From positions 1-64,000 of the forward strand of contig NZ_CP041403.1 in the NCBI RefSeq assembly GCF_014844135.1: a DNA stretch of 64,000 nt. Reading direction: 5' to 3'. How positions within the stretch are numbered: position 1 is the stretch's first letter; each line of letters opens with the position of its first letter. The notes beneath the pieces are model-generated. The model was given only the letters and a program-made list of their open reading frames with translations. It searched no databases and was not told the origin of the DNA. Made by a program: the position numbers and the translations under genes. The DNA comes from Arcobacter sp. FWKO B (GTDB lineage: Bacteria; Campylobacterota; Campylobacteria; Campylobacterales; Arcobacteraceae). This document shows, piece by piece, positions 28,169-37,539 of this stretch.

Positions 28169-29068
28169 ATGTCAAAAAGTTTATATGAAACACTAGAAAT
28201 AAATGAAAATGCAACAGCTGATGAGATTAAAAAAGCTTATAGAAAATTAGCTAGAAAGTATCATCCTGATGTAAATAAGGATACTGGAGCTGAAGATAAG
28301 TTCAAAGAAATTAATGCAGCTTATGAAGTTCTTAGTGATCCACAAAAAAAAGCTCAATATGATCAATATGGAGACAATATGTTTGGAGGGCAAAATTTTC
28401 ATGATTTTGCAAGAGGACAAAGTGGAGCTGGTATTGATCTAGATGAGATATTAAGATCAGTTTTTGGTGGCGGTGGTGGCTTTGGCTCAAGAGGTTTTGG
28501 TGCTGGGGGTTTTAGAGAAGCTAATTTTAATGGATTTGGTGGATTTGGTGGTGCTGAACATATGGATCTTGATTTGGAAACACAAATTACAATACCATTT
28601 AATGTGGCAGTACTTGGTGGAAAACATCATATAAGTCTAAGGGATGGAACATCATTTGATGTAAAAATACCTGAGGGGATAAAAGATGGACAGAAAATTA
28701 GAGCAAAAGAAAAGGGAAGAAAAGTAGGCTCTCGAGTAGGAGATTTGATTATAAAAATTAATATTGCCCCTAGTGATGAATATACTCGCGATGGAAGTGA
28801 TTTGATTAAAAATTTTGATGTTAGTTTAAAAGATGCGATGTTTGGTGGAAAAGTTGAAATTACAACATTACATAAAACTATATCATTAAAAGTTCCTCAA
28901 AATACTAAACAAGGACAAAAATTTCGTGTAAAAGAGCTCGGAATTCTTGATAAACAACGAGGACAAAAAGGTGATTTATATCTAAAAGCAAATATCGTAT
29001 TACCAAAAATAGAGAATATTGACAAAGATTTATTAGAGCTTATGGAAGCAAAACTACCTAAGGAGTAA
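28169..29068 (+). CDS. cbpA: DnaJ-family co-chaperone CbpA
   Basis: The N-terminal J domain contains KYHPDVNKD, the HPD motif that stimulates DnaK. A Gly/Phe-rich linker (about residues 85-130) and two DnaJ C-terminal substrate domains follow. There is no zinc-finger region, so it is CbpA-type rather than DnaJ. It is the first gene of a two-gene operon with hspR, under the operator and promoter described just upstream. GGAG lies nine bases before the ATG. Confidence 0.94.
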   Translation: MSKSLYETLEINENATADEIKKAYRKLARKYHPDVNKDTGAEDKFKEINAAYEVLSDPQKKAQYDQYGDNMFGGQNFHDFARGQSGAGIDLDEILRSVFGGGGGFGSRGFGAGGFREANFNGFGGFGGAEHMDLDLETQITIPFNVAVLGGKHHISLRDGTSFDVKIPEGIKDGQKIRAKEKGRKVGSRVGDLIIKINIAPSDEYTRDGSDLIKNFDVSLKDAMFGGKVEITTLHKTISLKVPQNTKQGQKFRVKELGILDKQRGQKGDLYLKANIVLPKIENIDKDLLELMEAKLPKE

Positions 29069-29071
29069 ACA

Positions 29072-29449
29072 ATGCAAAATAGTTACTATGAGCCAGTTTA
29101 TTTGATTAGTGCAGTTGCTGAGATTTTAAGTATTCATCCCCAAACTTTAAGGCAGTATGAAAGGGAGGGCTTAATAAAGCCTTCTAGAACAAATGGCAGA
29201 ATAAGGTTATATTCTCAGCATGATATTGAAAATATTAAAATAGTTTTAAAACTTACAAGAGAACTGGGTGTTAATTTATCTGGTGTTGAGATTATTTTAG
29301 AGTTGAAAGAGCAAATATCTTCTTTGGAAGAAGAGTTAAAATTTTATAAAAATAAACTAAAAGAAGCAAATAAATTTGGAGTAGTACCATCAAATAAGGC
29401 TTTGGTTGTTAAAAAAAGTTTATATGATATAGTAATTTTTGAAGAGTAA
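29072..29449 (+). CDS. hspR: Heat shock repressor HspR (MerR family)
   Basis: This 125-residue regulator has the MerR winged helix (VAEILSIHPQTLRQYEREGLI, quoted in part) and a short C-terminal coiled coil (about 70-100). It lacks an effector domain. HspR binds HAIR sites and represses chaperone genes. The cbpA-hspR pairing and the HAIR site at 28097-28117 make the assignment firm. It follows cbpA by three bases. Confidence 0.95.
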   Translation: MQNSYYEPVYLISAVAEILSIHPQTLRQYEREGLIKPSRTNGRIRLYSQHDIENIKIVLKLTRELGVNLSGVEIILELKEQISSLEEELKFYKNKLKEANKFGVVPSNKALVVKKSLYDIVIFEE

Positions 29450-29455
29450 TATTTT

Positions 29456-29478
29456 AAGAAGCCTAATCTAGGCTTCTT
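29456..29478. terminator. Convergent hairpin between hspR and der
   Basis: AAGAAGCC/GGCTTCTT with a seven-base loop sits between two convergent genes. Short T or A runs flank it on the minus-strand side, so it may serve both directions weakly. Confidence 0.55.
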
Positions 29479-29480
29479 AT

Positions 29481-30911
29481 CTATTCGTCGTCATTTTCGT
29501 TTTCATTCCCACTTCTACTTCTAGCTACTAGGTGTATAGGTACACCTTCAAAATTTAGATTTTCTCTTAGTGTATTTATCAAATATCTTTTGTAGCTAAA
29601 ATGCAATAAGCTAGGGCGATTCATAATAAGTGCAATAGTAGGTGGCTGAGTTTTATATTGTGTTGAATAATAAATTCTTAGCAATCTTCCATTAGGACTA
29701 GGTAATGAGTGTCTTATAATAGCTTCATTGATTATAGTATTTAGTTTTGAAGTAGGTATTCTTTGTGAAAAGTTTTCATGTACTTGTATGATTTTATCTT
29801 TTAATTTATCTATACTTCTTTTTGTTTTTGCTGATACTGCTATGATTGGGGCATAGTGTAAGAATTTGAATCTTCTTCTTACTTCGGCAACTATTTTTTC
29901 ATAAGTATCCATATTTTCATCCCATTTATTTAGAACTATAATTACACCAAGAGCAAATTTATCCACAAGACCAGCTATTTTTTCATCCAAATCAGCTAGT
30001 GGGGCACTAGCATCAAGTATTAAAAGTGCAGTATTTGCATTTTCAAGCATCTCATTTGTTCTCATAAGGGCAAACTTCTCAATACCTTCTATTCTTCCTC
30101 TTCTTCTAAGACCAGCAGTATCTACAAAAGTAACTTTTTTGTCTTTGTATGTTACTGTTTCATCTACTGGGTCTATGGTTGTCCCCGCTACATTACTTAC
30201 TACCGATCTTTCATATCCTACTAGAGCATTTAAAATAGAGCTTTTACCTACATTTGGTCTACCAATTATTGCTACTCTTACCTCTTCATCGATAACTTGT
30301 TCTTTTTTAGATGGATTTTCCTCTTCTTCTAATAAATCCTCTAGAGCAATATCATCATCTTCTTCATACTCAAAATCATCTTCATCTCGATATTCTTGTG
30401 AGTCTTCTGGTTCTGGTAGTTGAGCCTCTAACCATTCAAGAAGTTTTCTAGTTCCACGATTATGTGATACAGAAATAGGAAATACTCTATCACTAGGAAC
30501 TCCAAATTCAAAAAATTCCCAAACTCTTTCCATTTCTTTATCATTGTCAATTTTATTGATTACAAGTGCTAGTGTAATACCTAGTTTTTGTAATTCATAA
30601 AATAATTCTTTATCTTTATCATCAGGGAGTTTTTTCCCATCCACCATAAATAATATAATATCTGCCATCTTAGCAGTTTCTACTGACATTTTTTTTACAT
30701 TTGAAAATATTGCATCATTTGTTTCATCTATTCCACCAGTATCAAGCAAAAGTGCAGGTCTATCGAATATGCTGATTTCTTGTTTTCTTATATCTCTTGT
30801 TGTTCCACTTACATCACTAACAATAGCTACTCTTTTTTTGAGTATTCTGTTAAATAACGAGCTTTTACCGACATTTGGTTGCCCAATGAGAGCAATTTTT
30901 TTTAGTTCCAT
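29481..30911 (-). CDS. der: Ribosome biogenesis GTPase Der (EngA)
   Basis: Two GTPase domains in tandem each show G1 (GQPNVGKSS and GRPNVGKSS), G3 (DTGG and DTAGLRR) and G4 (NKID and NKWD). A C-terminal KH-like domain follows. Der is needed for 50S subunit maturation. The linker between the G domains (about residues 168-205) is strikingly acidic, with long runs of Asp and Glu. At 476 residues the protein is slightly long because of this linker. Confidence 0.95.
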   Translation of the reverse strand: MELKKIALIGQPNVGKSSLFNRILKKRVAIVSDVSGTTRDIRKQEISIFDRPALLLDTGGIDETNDAIFSNVKKMSVETAKMADIILFMVDGKKLPDDKDKELFYELQKLGITLALVINKIDNDKEMERVWEFFEFGVPSDRVFPISVSHNRGTRKLLEWLEAQLPEPEDSQEYRDEDDFEYEEDDDIALEDLLEEEENPSKKEQVIDEEVRVAIIGRPNVGKSSILNALVGYERSVVSNVAGTTIDPVDETVTYKDKKVTFVDTAGLRRRGRIEGIEKFALMRTNEMLENANTALLILDASAPLADLDEKIAGLVDKFALGVIIVLNKWDENMDTYEKIVAEVRRRFKFLHYAPIIAVSAKTKRSIDKLKDKIIQVHENFSQRIPTSKLNTIINEAIIRHSLPSPNGRLLRIYYSTQYKTQPPTIALIMNRPSLLHFSYKRYLINTLRENLNFEGVPIHLVARSRSGNENENDDE

Positions 30912-31014
30912 TCTTACCTCTAATCATTATATGACATATTATACCTAAAAAAAGCTAAGAAGTTGATATTTATACTTTTTAGGTATAATTGCGAAAAAAT
31001 TAAGGATATATATT

Positions 31015-31908
31015 TTGGACGCAGATGTAAAAAAAGGTATTTATTACATGTTGTTTGCATCATTTTTATTTGCTTTTATGGGCGCTTTTGCAAAAGAGTT
31101 AAGCAATTCGATGAGTTCAGTGGAAGTTGTATTTTTTAGAAATCTTTTTGGTGTGATAGCCATAGGGTATATTTTGTATAAATCACCTATCAAACACATA
31201 GGTGGTAAACCTTTTTTACTATTTTTTAGAGGTTTTATTGGATTTTGTGCGTTATTGATGTTTTTTTATAATATTGCTAATATCTCACTAGCTGAAGCTA
31301 TGACATTTTCTAAAACTTCTCCTATATTTACAGCTATTTTAGCCTACTTTATACTAAAAGAAAAACTAAATTTTTATGCTTGGTGTGGTGTATTTATAGG
31401 TTTTGTTGGAATTATGTTTATTACTAGTTTTAACCCCTTGACACTAAGCAAAACAGATTGGTTAGGGATTTTAAGTGGTCTAGGTGCTGCTATGGCTTAT
31501 ACTAGTATAAGAGAGCTAAAAAACTATTATGATACTAAAGCTATTGTATTTTCATTTATGGCTGTTGGTACAGTTGGTCCACTTATTTTGATGTTGATAG
31601 GTAATTTTTATCATAGTAGTTTTTGGGATTTTGCAATAGCACCTTTTGTTATGCCCAGTGGAATGGATTGGGTTTATATTGGACTTTTGGGACTTTTTTC
31701 TACATATGCTCAAGTTTATATGACTAAAGCATATTCATCCACAAAGGCTGGAATAATTGGTACTATTAGTTACACCAATATAATTTTTTCTATCATTTTA
31801 GGTATGTTTTTAGGGGATAGTTTCCCATCGTTTATGGTAAGTTTTGGTATAGTATTGATTATTTTAAGTGGGGTTTTAGTAGCTACTAATAGTTCGATTA
31901 AGTCGTGA
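31015..31908 (+). CDS. EamA/DMT superfamily transporter
   Basis: This 297-residue protein has ten membrane segments arranged as two five-segment EamA repeats. Features include LSNSMSSVEVVFFRNLFG in the first repeat and AYSSTKAGIIGTISYTNIIF in the second. Substrates of such transporters are diverse (metabolites, amino acids) and cannot be predicted here. The start is TTG at 31015 with AAGGA about nine bases upstream. The downstream flavoprotein gene may be co-transcribed. Confidence 0.88.
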   Translation: MDADVKKGIYYMLFASFLFAFMGAFAKELSNSMSSVEVVFFRNLFGVIAIGYILYKSPIKHIGGKPFLLFFRGFIGFCALLMFFYNIANISLAEAMTFSKTSPIFTAILAYFILKEKLNFYAWCGVFIGFVGIMFITSFNPLTLSKTDWLGILSGLGAAMAYTSIRELKNYYDTKAIVFSFMAVGTVGPLILMLIGNFYHSSFWDFAIAPFVMPSGMDWVYIGLLGLFSTYAQVYMTKAYSSTKAGIIGTISYTNIIFSIILGMFLGDSFPSFMVSFGIVLIILSGVLVATNSSIKS

Positions 31909-31935
31909 ATTGTGAGTTGTAAATTGTGAGTTGTT
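31908..31935. repeat. Two-copy tandem repeat AATTGTGAGTTGT
   Basis: Two near-perfect 13-14 base units lie directly after the DMT transporter stop. Similar word families occur after bioA (25548-25597) and around 22790-22815. Confidence 0.6.
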
Positions 31936-31947
31936 AAGGAGTTTTAT

Positions 31948-33636
31948 TTGATTTGGTTTTTAGTTATAGTTTTAATACTTTTTTTATGGTTTGTGTATGA
32001 TAAATATATACAAAGAAGTCACCAGCTTTTAAAGAATTATCCAGTTATTGGAAGGCTTAGGTATGTTTTTGAAGAACTTAGAGAACCACTTAGACAATAT
32101 TTTGGTGATGAGAAATTTTATGAATCAAAAGACAAGCTTGATTGGGTATATAAAGCAGCAAAAGATTTGCCTAATTATGCCTCTTTTGCACCAGCCCAAC
32201 CAATACCAAAACCAAAATTTATGCTCAAACACGCTAATTTGGTCTACAATGACGATGAAGTAAGTGATGACTTTAGTATCATATTTGGAGAAAATAGAAA
32301 AATCCCATATGTATCCAAATCCATCATAGCAAGGTCAGCTATGAGTGATGGAGCTATTTCACCAGAAGGAACAAGAGCTTTTGTTAAAGGGGCTTTTTTT
32401 GGTGGTTTTGCTATCAATAGTGGTGAGGGTTCGATAACATCAAACTTTTTTATAACTCATGTAGATTATAATGATTGTTATATGGAGATAGTTGAAGGGA
32501 ATAAATTTCAGCAAAATGTTTTTTTGATATTAAAAAAACTTGTCAATGGTAACTTTGCAGCGGATGTTTATAGAAAAATGGTTTTCAAAGGCTCAATAGT
32601 CGGTGAAACTTATGTGTATGATGCAAAAACAAAGAGATTTCATAGACCAAATTGGAATGCACCACTAGAAAATTTCCCAAAAGAAGTGCCATCTGATATG
32701 CCAGATATTATATGGCAAATAAGCTCATCACTTAATGGCTGTAGAGACAAAGATGGTAAGTTTGACCCAATAAGATACCAAAAAGTTATGAGTTTTTGTC
32801 GTATGACTGAGATAAAAATATCTCAAGGGGCAAAACAAACTGGTGGAAAACTAACTGCCAATAAAGTAAGTGAAGCAATAGCATATTATAGAGGGATAGA
32901 ACCTCATAAAGATTTCTTTGCACCAAATCGTTTTCCATATGCAAATAGCACAGAAGAGTTGCTTGATTTTGTAGGGGAGCTTCAAAATTTGAGTGGTAAG
33001 CCTGTAGGTATAAAGATTGTAATATCTGATTATGAAAATATAGAGCCTATTGCAAAAGAGATTAAAAGACGAATAGATAGTGGTGATAATAGATACCCTG
33101 ATTTTATCTCTATTGATGGTGGAAGTGGAGGAAGTGCAACTGCACCGATAGAGATGATGGAAAGAATAGGGCTAAATATAAAAGATAGTGTTTATTTGGT
33201 AGATAAAGTATTAAGAAAGTATAATATCAGAGATAAAGTCAAAATAAGTGCTAGTGGAAAGATACTAACTCCTGATGATGTGATTTTGACCCTTGCAATA
33301 GGTGCTGATTATATTCAAATAGGAAGAGGTTTTATGATGAGTGCAGGGTGTATTAGGGCTAGATATTGTAGTGGTACGACTGGGCGTAATTGTCCTGTGG
33401 GACTAGCTACTCAAGATAAGTCTTTAAGAAGTAAGTATCTTGTGTATAAACACGCTGATCATATAAAAAACTATCATAAAAATATACTAAAAAGTATGAA
33501 GACATTGCTTGCAGTTATGGGTCTGAAGCATTATAAAGAACTTAGCAAAAAAAATCTTATGTTTTTGGATTCTAATAGTAGGGTGCATGATGATATTGAT
33601 AAAGTATTTGAGAGAAAGTTGGATTTGGAGAATTAG
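31948..33636 (+). CDS. FMN-binding glutamate synthase family protein, membrane-anchored
   Basis: The 562-residue protein begins with one membrane segment (about residues 2-16). A GltB-type FMN and iron-sulfur domain follows, with ISQGAKQTGGKL, the FMN-barrel motif SIDGGSGGSATAP, GADYIQIGRGFMMS and a Cys-rich CIRARYCSGTTGRNCPVG cluster. It lacks the glutaminase domain of true glutamate synthase, so the reaction is unknown. The start is TTG at 31948 with AAGGAG six bases upstream. Confidence 0.88.
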   Translation: MIWFLVIVLILFLWFVYDKYIQRSHQLLKNYPVIGRLRYVFEELREPLRQYFGDEKFYESKDKLDWVYKAAKDLPNYASFAPAQPIPKPKFMLKHANLVYNDDEVSDDFSIIFGENRKIPYVSKSIIARSAMSDGAISPEGTRAFVKGAFFGGFAINSGEGSITSNFFITHVDYNDCYMEIVEGNKFQQNVFLILKKLVNGNFAADVYRKMVFKGSIVGETYVYDAKTKRFHRPNWNAPLENFPKEVPSDMPDIIWQISSSLNGCRDKDGKFDPIRYQKVMSFCRMTEIKISQGAKQTGGKLTANKVSEAIAYYRGIEPHKDFFAPNRFPYANSTEELLDFVGELQNLSGKPVGIKIVISDYENIEPIAKEIKRRIDSGDNRYPDFISIDGGSGGSATAPIEMMERIGLNIKDSVYLVDKVLRKYNIRDKVKISASGKILTPDDVILTLAIGADYIQIGRGFMMSAGCIRARYCSGTTGRNCPVGLATQDKSLRSKYLVYKHADHIKNYHKNILKSMKTLLAVMGLKHYKELSKKNLMFLDSNSRVHDDIDKVFERKLDLEN

Positions 33637-33659
33637 TTGGTAGATGGTAGATCGGAACG

Positions 33660-33686
33660 CCGACTTTCTCAAAAAAAGTCGGTTTT
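33660..33686 (+). terminator. Rho-independent terminator
   Basis: CCGACTTT/AAAGTCGG with a seven-base loop is followed by TTTT. It lies between the GltB-like gene and kdsA and is the most GC-rich intergenic stem in the area. Confidence 0.7.
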
Positions 33687-33706
33687 GAATTTTTAGTGAG
33701 GGAAAA

Positions 33707-34513
33707 ATGGAAAAATTAATAATTATAGCTGGTCCTTGTGTGATAGAGAGTAAGGAAAATATTTTTAAGATAGCAGAGGGTTTAAAAAAGTTAAGCCAAG
33801 ATGAAAGGGTTGATTTTTATTTCAAGGCAAGTTTTGATAAGGCTAATCGAACTAGCATTGATAGCTTTCGTGGTCCTGGGCTTGAAGAGGGGATGAAAAT
33901 ACTTGCTGAAGTAAAAAAAGAGTTTGGGTATAAAATTGTGACTGATGTTCATGAGTCTTGTCAGGTAGAACCTGTGGCAAAAGTGGCTGATGTGGTGCAA
34001 ATTCCTGCGTTTTTGTGTAGACAAACTGATTTACTTGTAGCTGCTGGTAAAACAAATGCAAAAGTAAATATAAAAAAAGGACAATTTTTAGCAGCTGCTA
34101 GTATGAAACACCCCGTGGCAAAAGTACTTCAAACAAGAGGTGAAAAAACTGTAAGCTATGAAAATAGCAAAAAAAATGGTGTATGGCTTTGTGAAAGAGG
34201 AAATACTTTTGGATACGGTGCTTTGGTTGTGGATATGAAAAACTTAATCGCTATGAGAGAATATGCACCAGTATTATTTGATGCTACACATTCAGCTCAA
34301 GTACCAAGTACAGGTGAAACAACGGGGGGAAATAGTGCTATAGTACCATCATTAGCTAGGGCAGCTGCAGCTGTAGGAGTAGATGGGTTTTTCTTCGAGA
34401 CACATTTTAATCCAGCTTGTGCACTAAGTGATGGACCAAATATGCTCACACTTGAAGATTTATATAAAACTATAGAAGAAATTTTTGCTATTAAAACAGC
34501 ATTAAACAATTGA
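33707..34513 (+). CDS. kdsA: 3-deoxy-8-phosphooctulonate synthase
   Basis: KdsA condenses arabinose 5-phosphate and phosphoenolpyruvate to Kdo-8-P for lipid A core synthesis. The motifs [30 protein letters not shown] and [10 protein letters not shown] are standard. The Cys in AGPCVIES is the metal ligand of the metal-dependent class. Length 268 is typical. It heads a kdsA-ribH-nusB-pyrF run. Confidence 0.96.
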   Translation: MEKLIIIAGPCVIESKENIFKIAEGLKKLSQDERVDFYFKASFDKANRTSIDSFRGPGLEEGMKILAEVKKEFGYKIVTDVHESCQVEPVAKVADVVQIPAFLCRQTDLLVAAGKTNAKVNIKKGQFLAAASMKHPVAKVLQTRGEKTVSYENSKKNGVWLCERGNTFGYGALVVDMKNLIAMREYAPVLFDATHSAQVPSTGETTGGNSAIVPSLARAAAAVGVDGFFFETHFNPACALSDGPNMLTLEDLYKTIEEIFAIKTALNN

Positions 34514-34561
34514 TAATTTATAATAAGATATAATACAAACATAAAATTTTGGAGAAAAACT

Positions 34562-35035
34562 ATGAATATAATTGAAGGAAAGTTAAGACTTGAAGGCAAT
34601 GAGAAAGTTGCTATAATAAACGGAAGATTTAACCATATTATTACAGATAGATTGGTTGAGGGTGCAAAAGATGCATTTATAAGACATGGTGGAGATGAGA
34701 AAAATCTTGATTTGATACTAGTTCCAGGTGCATTCGAAATACCAATGGCACTTAAAAAAGCTTTACAATCAGGTAAATATGACGCAGTATGCTGTGTTGG
34801 TGCTGTTATTAGAGGAAGTACTCCGCATTTTGATTATGTTGCAGCTGAAGCAACAAAAGGGATAGCTGGTGTTGCTTTAGAATTTGGTAAGCCTGTATCA
34901 AATGGTGTACTTACAACTGATACGATAGAACAAGCAATAGAAAGAGCTGGAAGCAAAGCTGGAAACAAAGGTGCTGAAGCTATGACAGTAATCATAGAGA
35001 TGTTGAGTTTATATAGTTCTATGGGTGTGAAATAA
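34562..35035 (+). CDS. ribH: 6,7-dimethyl-8-ribityllumazine synthase
   Basis: RibH joins the two riboflavin precursors. The motifs [44 protein letters not shown] and [16 protein letters not shown] are clear over 157 residues. GGAG lies eight bases before the ATG, and its stop overlaps the nusB start (TAATG). Confidence 0.96.
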   Translation: MNIIEGKLRLEGNEKVAIINGRFNHIITDRLVEGAKDAFIRHGGDEKNLDLILVPGAFEIPMALKKALQSGKYDAVCCVGAVIRGSTPHFDYVAAEATKGIAGVALEFGKPVSNGVLTTDTIEQAIERAGSKAGNKGAEAMTVIIEMLSLYSSMGVK

Positions 35036-35436
35036 TGGCAACTAGAACACAAGCAAGAGAGTCAATAGTTGGGCTTTTGTACGCTTATGATTTGGGAAAT
35101 GTAAATATTTCAAAATTTAGTGATGAGATACTTGAAGACAAAAAAATCAGAAATAAACAAAAAGATTTTGCAAACGCACTTTTTAAAGGTGTAATTGAAA
35201 ATCTTGATGCAATAGACAAAGAGATTGAAGAACACCTTACAAAAAACAATATTGATGCTCTTGGAAGTGTTGAGAAAGCAATTTTAAGACTTGCTGTTTA
35301 TGAGATACTTTTTAGTGGTTTGGATAAGCCTGTAATTATAAATGAAGCAGTTGAAATAGCTAAAAAACTAGCAAGTGATAATGCACCTAGACTTATCAAT
35401 GGTGTACTTGACAGCATTATGAACAAGGCAAAATAA
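35035..35436 (+). CDS. nusB: Transcription antitermination protein NusB
   Basis: This all-helical protein of 133 residues has the N-terminal TRTQARESIVGLLYAYD and the C-terminal PVIINEAVEIAKKLASDNA, the RNA and NusE binding regions. It acts in rRNA antitermination. It is coupled by overlap to ribH and lies two bases before pyrF. Confidence 0.94.
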   Translation: MATRTQARESIVGLLYAYDLGNVNISKFSDEILEDKKIRNKQKDFANALFKGVIENLDAIDKEIEEHLTKNNIDALGSVEKAILRLAVYEILFSGLDKPVIINEAVEIAKKLASDNAPRLINGVLDSIMNKAK

Positions 35437-35438
35437 GT

Positions 35439-36122
35439 ATGAAACTATGTGTTGCACTTGATCTTGACAAAAGAGAAGAAAACTTAAAAATCATAAAAAA
35501 TATAAAAGATTTTGATGTTTGGCTAAAAGTTGGATTAAGATCATATATTAGAGATGGACAAGATTTTTTAAAAGAGATCAAACAAATTAATCCAAATTTT
35601 AAGATATTTTTAGATCTTAAACTTTACGATATACCAAATACAACTGCTGATGCGGCTTTTGAGGTAGCTCAACTTGGTGTAGATATGTTTAACATTCATG
35701 CAAGTGCTGGTAAAGAGGCAATGCATGCTGTGATGAAAAGATTACAAGATATGGATAATCGTCCAAAAGTTTTGGCGGTTACTGCTCTTACAAGCTTTGA
35801 TGAAGTAGGGTTTAGAGATGTATATAATCAAGACTTAACTCAAACTGCTATCAAATTTGCAAAAGATACATATGCGTGTGGACTTGATGGTGTTGTGAGT
35901 TCTGTTTATGAAAGTAAAGCTATTAAAAATGCTACAAGTAATGAATTTATAACTTTAACTCCTGGAATTAGACCTTTTAGTGAAGATAGCGGTGATCAAA
36001 AAAGAGTAGCCGATATAAATATGGCAAAAGAAAACCTAGTAGATTTTATCGTAGTGGGGCGACCTATATATAAAAGTGATGACCCTAAAGGTGTAGTGGA
36101 AAGAATTTTAGAAAATATCTAA
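35439..36122 (+). CDS. pyrF: Orotidine 5'-phosphate decarboxylase
   Basis: PyrF makes UMP in pyrimidine synthesis. The catalytic array is seen in FLDLKLYDIPNT, with later motifs TPGIRPF and FIVVGRPIY. The length (227) is normal. It is the last gene of the kdsA run. The following 98 bases lead to a tRNA gene. Confidence 0.95.
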   Translation: MKLCVALDLDKREENLKIIKNIKDFDVWLKVGLRSYIRDGQDFLKEIKQINPNFKIFLDLKLYDIPNTTADAAFEVAQLGVDMFNIHASAGKEAMHAVMKRLQDMDNRPKVLAVTALTSFDEVGFRDVYNQDLTQTAIKFAKDTYACGLDGVVSSVYESKAIKNATSNEFITLTPGIRPFSEDSGDQKRVADINMAKENLVDFIVVGRPIYKSDDPKGVVERILENI

Positions 36123-36163
36123 AATTCGCACTATTTTTAAGTAACTATTTAGTTTACAAAAGA

Positions 36164-36169
36164 TATAAT
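36164..36169 (+). promoter_or_regulatory. Candidate -10 box for tRNA-Ser
   Basis: TATAAT lies 52 bases before the tRNA gene, with TTTACA closer upstream but badly spaced. Assignment is tentative. Confidence 0.35.
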
Positions 36170-36220
36170 ACCAATCTCAAAACGAGTGAAGTGAAAGTTT
36201 CCTTGAAATGAGATAAAGAT

Positions 36221-36311
36221 GGACAGATGGGTGAGTTGGCTGAAACCACCTCCCTGCTAAGGAGACGTACTGGCAACGGTACCGAGAGTTCGAATCTCTC
36301 TCTGTCCGCCA
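36221..36311 (+). tRNA. tRNA-Ser (anticodon GCU)
   Basis: The acceptor stem GGACAGA/TCTGTCC, D arm, anticodon stem with loop CTGCTAA (anticodon GCT), a long class II variable arm (GTAC paired with GTAC) and T arm AGAGTTCGAATCTCT all fold. Discriminator G and an encoded CCA end it. The long variable arm confirms serine. No other tRNA is adjacent. Confidence 0.97.
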
Positions 36312-36420
36312 CCTATATATCCAAATACATCCATACAACTCCAACAATCCCCTTAAAATCGAACTTCTTACATTTTTACAAGTCCGAATGAGTCCACATA
36401 AATCTATGTACATCCAAGCT

Positions 36421-36444
36421 TTTTTATGGTAGTTTTTATGGTAA
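36421..36444 (+). repeat. Direct repeat TTTTTATGGTA x2 downstream of the tRNA
   Basis: Two copies of TTTTTATGGTA, one base apart, lie about 110 bases past tRNA-Ser. They are followed by a T-rich tract. Such repeats beside a tRNA 3' end resemble integrase arm sites, but no integrase gene is present in the window. Confidence 0.45.
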
Positions 36445-36531
36445 CATTTTTTTTGTTTCAGTTATAACTAAATATAATATAGGCATAATAGCTATTGATA
36501 ACTATGTAACAAATAAAAGGTAGAAGCCTTA

Positions 36532-37539
36532 ATGGAAACTCTAAAAGATATTGAAGATTTTATTGATGTTACAAAAAAAAGAATAGCTTTATTTGAGTCA
36601 AAGCTTAAAGAGCATGAAAGTGGCGTTTCTAGAATGTCTGCAATGGCTAAAGCTTCAAGTGAAACTAAACTTGATGAGATGTTAAACTTACTTCAATCTT
36701 ATGAAGCCAAAAGAGATGAGTTAGTTAAAATTGACTCTGAAGTACTGAAAAAAATTGAAGATGAAGCAAGGCTTCAAGAACTTAAAATATATGCTTTAAA
36801 TCAAAAAAAGCGTATTCTATCAAATATTGAAATATCAGATGAAATAAAAAAAGAGATTCTTAAAACACTTGATGAATTGCCTTCTAATATTATATTTAGG
36901 GATGAGGAATTGATAGATTTAGCTGAAAAATCATTGCAGTTAAATTTACGAGAAGTTGATGAACATTTAAAAACTATAAAAAAGATTAAGATAGATTTTG
37001 ATGGGTTATTTAAAAATATAGATACAAGTGATATAAAAGAAATTGATTTTTTAAATAATCAGATTTTGGTTTTGACTTTGCAGTTTCACACATTTGTAGA
37101 GAATCTAAATGAAGCTTATAAAGATGAAAATAAAAAATTTGCTGGATTACCAAAATATGAGGATTGGTGGATTGATGAGATGTGGTTTAGCCATTTGGCT
37201 TATTTTTCTCTTTTGAAATGGAAAAAAATCATTAAAAAGTTTTGCCTTACAAAGCTTCAAAAAAAATCTTGGAATATAATATTTGCAAACTGGGTTTCAA
37301 TCAAAGATGTTGTAAATGGATTTGGTGAAAAAGGGTATGAATATCAGTTTGCATTTGATAGTTTAATCTTAAAATATGCACAGCTTAATGAGGAATTAGT
37401 TGATAAAAATCTTGAAAATATAGAAAAATTTATGACTCAAGAGACAAAAAAAGAAGATTTTAGTATAAAATATGCCAAACACAATAGAACCACATCTTAT
37501 TTGCTTTATAAACGAGAAAGATTAAAGGGGTTAAGTTGA
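36532..37539 (+). CDS. Protein of unknown function, tandem paralogue 1
   Basis: The protein has 335 residues, no signal and no membrane segment. The N-terminal half is helical and coiled-coil prone and contains the motif EHESGVSR near residues 27-34, then KAS.ET.L. The C-terminal half has the aromatic motif EDWWIDEMW at about 210-218 and KWKKIIKKFC. The downstream gene shares both motifs at similar positions and overlaps its stop (TTGA). GG purine-rich sequence precedes the ATG. I do not recognise the family. It follows tRNA-Ser and may be part of an inserted segment. Confidence 0.75.
   Translation: METLKDIEDFIDVTKKRIALFESKLKEHESGVSRMSAMAKASSETKLDEMLNLLQSYEAKRDELVKIDSEVLKKIEDEARLQELKIYALNQKKRILSNIEISDEIKKEILKTLDELPSNIIFRDEELIDLAEKSLQLNLREVDEHLKTIKKIKIDFDGLFKNIDTSDIKEIDFLNNQILVLTLQFHTFVENLNEAYKDENKKFAGLPKYEDWWIDEMWFSHLAYFSLLKWKKIIKKFCLTKLQKKSWNIIFANWVSIKDVVNGFGEKGYEYQFAFDSLILKYAQLNEELVDKNLENIEKFMTQETKKEDFSIKYAKHNRTTSYLLYKRERLKGLS

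Noticed and set aside
36177-36413. Minus-strand 78-codon frame
   Set aside because: It spans the tRNA-Ser gene and is a chance frame.
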